Assembly (NCBI GenBank): GCA_008933525.1
Contig: WBUV01000001.1
Location: 1 to 26,823 of the forward strand
Origin: Bacteroidales bacterium
Lineage (GTDB): Bacteria; Bacteroidota; Bacteroidia; Bacteroidales; Tenuifilaceae
Length of the DNA stretch: 26,823 nucleotides
Direction: 5' to 3'
Below, piece by piece: positions 23,790-26,823 of this stretch. Position numbers and translations under genes: made by a program. The notes under the pieces were generated by a model, which saw nothing but the letters and a program-made list of their open reading frames with translations, ran no database searches and was not told where the DNA came from. Position 1 is the first letter of the stretch. Each line of letters begins with the position of its first letter.

Positions 23790-24446
23790 ATGGAAAGAGT
23801 AGCCGCCGTTTTTGGAAGTACAGGTTTAATAGGAAACCAACTTCTTCAGTTACTTTCGGACAATAAAAACTATATAAAGGTTCTTGCCTATATGCGCAAA
23901 CCAGCAAGTAACCTGCCAGTTAAGGTTAGTGCGGTTGAACTTACCAACGCTTTTGCTCTACCAGCCGACGTTGATGATGTGTATGTTTGCATTGGAACCA
24001 CAATGAAGAAAGCAGGCAGCAAGGAGGCTTTCCTAAAGGTCGATTTTGAGTTGGTGCAAACAATTGCTCAACGAGCAAAGGCTGCTGGTGCAAAACGTTT
24101 ATTGGTGGTGAGTTCAATTGGTGCTAATGCCGAATCGTCGAACTTTTACCTGCGCACAAAGGGACAAATGGAGGAGGCTGTGAAACAGTATGGATTTACA
24201 CTTTGTGGAATTGTGCGCCCATCGCTGCTCTTGGGCAAAAGGGATGAGTTTAGATTTGGCGAAAAGGTTGGGGTATTCTTTTATAAGGTATTTGGTTTTA
24301 TATTTGTTGGCCCTTTACGCAAGTATAAGGGAATTTATGCTGTTGATGTTGCAAAAAGTATGGTGATGCTTGCGCTATCATCCTCGGGAACAATAACAGT
24401 GGAGTCCAACGTTTTAAAACAAATGGCCGATGTTTACAAATCCTAA
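23790..24446 (+). CDS. NAD(P)-binding Rossmann protein, atypical SDR (HTATIP2/NmrA-like)
   Basis: A 218-residue cytosolic protein. The dinucleotide-binding loop GSTGLIG (9-15) is at the N-terminus, as in extended and atypical short-chain dehydrogenases. A Ser109-Tyr120-Lys124 arrangement (VSSIGA, then YLRTK) corresponds to the SDR catalytic triad, and RPSLLLGKR (143-151) is typical of the HTATIP2/TIP30-like subgroup. It probably uses NAD(P)H, but the substrate is unknown. Its 3' end overlaps the start of the nitroreductase gene by 17 bp in another frame, implying translational coupling and possibly a shared redox role. Confidence 0.87.
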   Translation: MERVAAVFGSTGLIGNQLLQLLSDNKNYIKVLAYMRKPASNLPVKVSAVELTNAFALPADVDDVYVCIGTTMKKAGSKEAFLKVDFELVQTIAQRAKAAGAKRLLVVSSIGANAESSNFYLRTKGQMEEAVKQYGFTLCGIVRPSLLLGKRDEFRFGEKVGVFFYKVFGFIFVGPLRKYKGIYAVDVAKSMVMLALSSSGTITVESNVLKQMADVYKS

Positions 24447-24996
24447 TTTGAACGAGTACTTTTACTGGTTGGTGAATAACCGCCAGAGCGATAGGGGTTA
24501 TTTGCCCGAACCAATAAGCCGCGAGAAAATAAGTAGAATTTTGGAGGCTGCCCGTGTGGCGCCTTCGGCTTGTAATGCGCAACCCTGGAAGTTTGTTGTT
24601 GTTGATGAGCCTGAACTAAAGAATAAACTTGCCGATGCTGCTGCAAGCAAAGTTTTAGGTATAAACCATTTTACCAAGCAGGCACCAGTTCACATAGCAA
24701 TAGTAATGGAGGGAGCCAACTTCAACTCAAAGTTTGGAAGTTTAGTGAAGGGTAAAACCTTGCCACTTATTGATATTGGAATTGTGGCGGAGCATATTTG
24801 CCTTGCGGCAAAAGCCGAAGGACTAGGAAGTTGTATGCTGGGCTGGTTCGACGAGTCGGCTGTGAAAAAACTGCTCGATATTCCAAAATCTAAACGTGTA
24901 CCGCTAATTATTACTATGGGATATCCACAAACAGAGGAGATTCGCGAGAAGAAGCGTAAGACAGTTAATGAGGTAGTGAGTTTCAATAAGTACTAA
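24430..24996 (+). CDS. Nitroreductase-family FMN oxidoreductase
   Basis: A 188-residue cytosolic nitroreductase. RQSDRGY (18-24) is the FMN-phosphate contact motif in the RxSxRxF/Y form. APSACNAQPWKFVVV (44-58) is the second conserved block, and the DIGIVAEHICLAAKAEGLGSCMLGWF region (about 115-140) the third. The protein ends with the usual PxxxRK-like segment (EEIREKKRKTVNEVV). It likely forms a homodimer with FMN and reduces small aromatic or quinone-like compounds with NAD(P)H; the native substrate is unknown. The start at 24430 lies inside the end of the preceding SDR gene, and no other nearby start would keep the RxSxR motif with a comparable N-terminus. It has no signal peptide, in contrast to the other nitroreductase in this window. 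Confidence 0.92.
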   Translation: MFTNPNLNEYFYWLVNNRQSDRGYLPEPISREKISRILEAARVAPSACNAQPWKFVVVDEPELKNKLADAAASKVLGINHFTKQAPVHIAIVMEGANFNSKFGSLVKGKTLPLIDIGIVAEHICLAAKAEGLGSCMLGWFDESAVKKLLDIPKSKRVPLIITMGYPQTEEIREKKRKTVNEVVSFNKY

Positions 24997-25025
24997 TCTT
25001 AAAAAGAAATAGAAAAGCGGTTTTT

Positions 25026-25124
25026 AACCACAAAGTCTCCCTAAGGATGCTCAAAGGACACAAAGTATTTTACTTGAAAAATGCCTTTGTGTCCTTTGTG
25101 AATTACATTGAGTCCTTTGTGGTT
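25026..25124. repeat. Inverted-repeat element of CACAAAG words between convergent genes
   Basis: Outer arms AACCACAAAG (25026-25035) and CTTTGTGGTT (25115-25124) are perfect inverted copies. Inner arms AAAGGACACAAAG (25053-25065) and CTTTGTGTCCTTT (25085-25097) are perfect over 13 bp with a 19-nt loop. The element fills most of the 140-bp gap between two convergent genes, where it could form a long hairpin and stop transcription from both sides. Similar CACAAAGGACACAAAG words are, from memory, common dispersed repeats in Bacteroidota. Confidence 0.85.
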
Positions 25125-25136
25125 TTATCTTTTTAT

Positions 25137-26823
25137 TTAAAACGCAACATTCAACCTTACAAAAATATTTCGTCCAGGCTCAACGCTTATACTACCACGG
25201 TTTGTGGCTAGGTGATTGGTGTACTTCCTGTCGGTAATATTATCAACCCCAGCAAAAAGTTGCATCTTCGCAAAGCCCAGGTTTATTTTTGATGAGTTGA
25301 CAGACATATCGTAACGCATATATCCGCCAGTTTCATCCTCGCCTGCGGCAACTTTATCCTGTTTATTTGCTCCTACAGCTGCAAATTCAATTGCGCCAAG
25401 TTTTGGGTAGCTGTAACGTAATCCCAATCGGCCATTCATTGGTGGAATTTGGGGTAGGTTGGTATCGGTGCTGGTATCCTCGCCACGAACGTAGGCTCCA
25501 GAACCAAACACTACAAATCCTTTGTGGAAGTTGTACTGGAATCCAAAATCAATCCCATAAAGGAATGCCTTGCTAACGTTAGCGTTGATTAATGCAGGAA
25601 CTGTATTGGTCACGCCCGATGCTAGGGTGTAGGTAAACTCGCCAGGAGTTTCAACAATCATATTCGATAGCCAGTTGGTGAATGCGCCAACCTGTAAGTT
25701 GAATTTGGGTTTCCAAATTTTCAAACCAAAATCGGCAGAATAGCCACTTTCGGGTTTTAGTTCAGGGTCGCCTAGTCGAACCGAGTTGCCAAGGTCGATA
25801 TACTTGAATCGCTCCTCCAGCGATGGTGCTCTGAACGAGCGCGAGAAGTTTGCTGATAAATCAATATCATCAACTAATCTATAAATTGCGCCAGCATTGG
25901 CACTCCACGATATGCCGTTTTCTGTTCCTTCCTCAAAAACTAAACGTTGAGTTGCAGGAGTGTTATTAATTGTCCCGTTTGTAATGATATAATCAACATC
26001 GTAAACAGAATCATTCTTAACGTAAACCCCATCAATTCGTCCGCCAAGAATAAGGGTCAAATTATCGTCCATCAGTTTAGCCTCATCCTGTACAAATAAA
26101 CCTGCGCTGGTGAACATTGAACTGGGTATTGGTGTTTCTCCTCTTACAAGGTAATTTGTTACAAGCAATGTTCCTGAAGGGTTGAATACTTCAACAGTAA
26201 TATTCTTTTTGCGCTCGGTGTTTAACCAACGTGCCCAAGCATCAATCCCTACAATTAATGTGTTTTTATCGCTTAAATTCCAGTTGCTTTGAATTTGCGC
26301 CCCGTGAGTTTGGTGCTCGCCAATAGGAGTGAAGAGTGTAGGCGTTTGACGCTGAGTATTTCCATTAGGAAGGGTTGTATTGGTTACTGTGTTGGGGTAC
26401 ATCTCCACATCGCGCTTAATAAACTGGTTGAAATAGCTGAATTTTAAGGATTGTAATTTGTCCGAGATATCGGTTATTTCATAATTTACAGCAATTAATT
26501 GTCGATAAATGTTAGAGTAGGTTGCAGTTGCTGGGCCTGGAAATGCACTCCCACCAGGAATACCAACATCGGTTGAACCATTGCGCTGGTATTGAACTTT
26601 AAAAGTGTTGTTGCGGGAAGGTTTTACTCCAACTTTTGCTGAGAAATTGTTTGTGGTGAACTGGCTATTTGGTAGAATTCCATCGGGTGTTCTAATATCA
26701 TCGGCAGTGTTGAATGTTCCACCAACGCGGGCGTACCAACTCTTAGAGCCAGCGTTAATATCGATATGCTCATTGAAATTACTATTTGCCGATGCGAAAC
26801 CCGAAATCACATTGCCCGATATG
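25137..26823 (-). CDS. TonB-dependent outer-membrane receptor, C-terminal part
   Basis: Partial gene: the frame stays open to the window edge, so the start, signal peptide and most of the plug domain lie outside. About 561 residues are visible. They show barrel strands with the motif NFSRSFRAPSLEERF followed by GDPELKPESGYSADFGLKI, typical of siderophore, haem and vitamin-B12-type receptors rather than SusC-like ones. An LFVQDEAKLMDDNLTLILGGRIDG segment and a terminal phenylalanine (FVRLNVAF) complete the pattern. A GTG at 26808-26810 is in frame but is not the true start, since the coding frame continues beyond it. The ligand cannot be identified. It is convergent with the nitroreductase gene. 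Confidence 0.92.
   Translation of the reverse strand, partial: ISGNVISGFASANSNFNEHIDINAGSKSWYARVGGTFNTADDIRTPDGILPNSQFTTNNFSAKVGVKPSRNNTFKVQYQRNGSTDVGIPGGSAFPGPATATYSNIYRQLIAVNYEITDISDKLQSLKFSYFNQFIKRDVEMYPNTVTNTTLPNGNTQRQTPTLFTPIGEHQTHGAQIQSNWNLSDKNTLIVGIDAWARWLNTERKKNITVEVFNPSGTLLVTNYLVRGETPIPSSMFTSAGLFVQDEAKLMDDNLTLILGGRIDGVYVKNDSVYDVDYIITNGTINNTPATQRLVFEEGTENGISWSANAGAIYRLVDDIDLSANFSRSFRAPSLEERFKYIDLGNSVRLGDPELKPESGYSADFGLKIWKPKFNLQVGAFTNWLSNMIVETPGEFTYTLASGVTNTVPALINANVSKAFLYGIDFGFQYNFHKGFVVFGSGAYVRGEDTSTDTNLPQIPPMNGRLGLRYSYPKLGAIEFAAVGANKQDKVAAGEDETGGYMRYDMSVNSSKINLGFAKMQLFAGVDNITDRKYTNHLATNRGSISVEPGRNIFVRLNVAF

Noticed and set aside
26808..26810. A GTG as the start of the last receptor gene
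   Set aside because: The frame stays open upstream to the window edge and the protein at this point is already in the body of a TonB receptor, so the gene is partial.

Overview
The window is about 27 kb of ordinary-looking chromosome from a Bacteroidota bacterium, most likely a member of the order Bacteroidales outside Bacteroides itself. The reasons are: low GC; A-rich start contexts with no clear Shine-Dalgarno sequences; several upstream regions that fit the Bacteroidota TTTG / TAnnTTTG promoter pattern; TonB-dependent receptors with a carboxypeptidase-like N-terminal domain; a LytS/LytTR two-component pair; and families of intergenic repeats typical of the phylum. The genus is an inference and could be wrong. 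I see no tRNA, rRNA, CRISPR array, phage or transposase gene.

Layout. Positions 1-4800: purB on the minus strand, divergent from mqnA (futalosine-route menaquinone synthesis), a CorA-type metal channel and an exported NfeD/ClpP-class membrane protease, followed by a GNAT acetyltransferase. Positions 5.2-6.5 kb: an exported SagB-like nitroreductase between two repeat-rich spacers. Positions 6.5-12.1 kb: a conserved cytosolic protein of unknown function, then odhA and odhB, the E1 and E2 subunits of 2-oxoglutarate dehydrogenase; E3 is not in the window. Positions 12.2-14.5 kb, minus strand: a large membrane sensor (Cache-HAMP-GAF-coiled coil-PAS) with no visible output domain. Positions 14.6-19.3 kb: two secreted hydrolases, an M16 zinc peptidase and a gamma-glutamyltransferase, each with its own terminator. 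Positions 19.4-23.7 kb: a tight unit of TonB-dependent receptor, LytS-type kinase and LytTR regulator. Positions 23.8-25.0 kb: an overlapping pair, an atypical SDR and a nitroreductase. Positions 25.1 kb to the end, minus strand: the C-terminal part of a second TonB-dependent receptor that runs off the window.

How the genes work together. The best-supported functional units are odhA-odhB (oxidative TCA cycle) and the receptor-kinase-regulator triad, which reads as an outer-membrane transport gene co-transcribed with its own signalling pair. mqnA points to menaquinone-based respiration by the futalosine route. The secreted peptidase, the gamma-glutamyltransferase and the TonB receptors suggest a cell that handles peptides and other macromolecular nutrients at its envelope.

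I do not see a clearly new multi-gene system. The items most worth a second look are a four-cysteine C-terminal tail on OdhA next to an E2 with a weak subunit-binding domain, the receptor/LytTR triad, the output-less sensor, the uncharacterised 472-residue protein, and a set of structurally distinct intergenic repeats: a 7-bp tandem array, a nested palindrome, and inverted-repeat elements, one of which supplies the stop codon of a gene.
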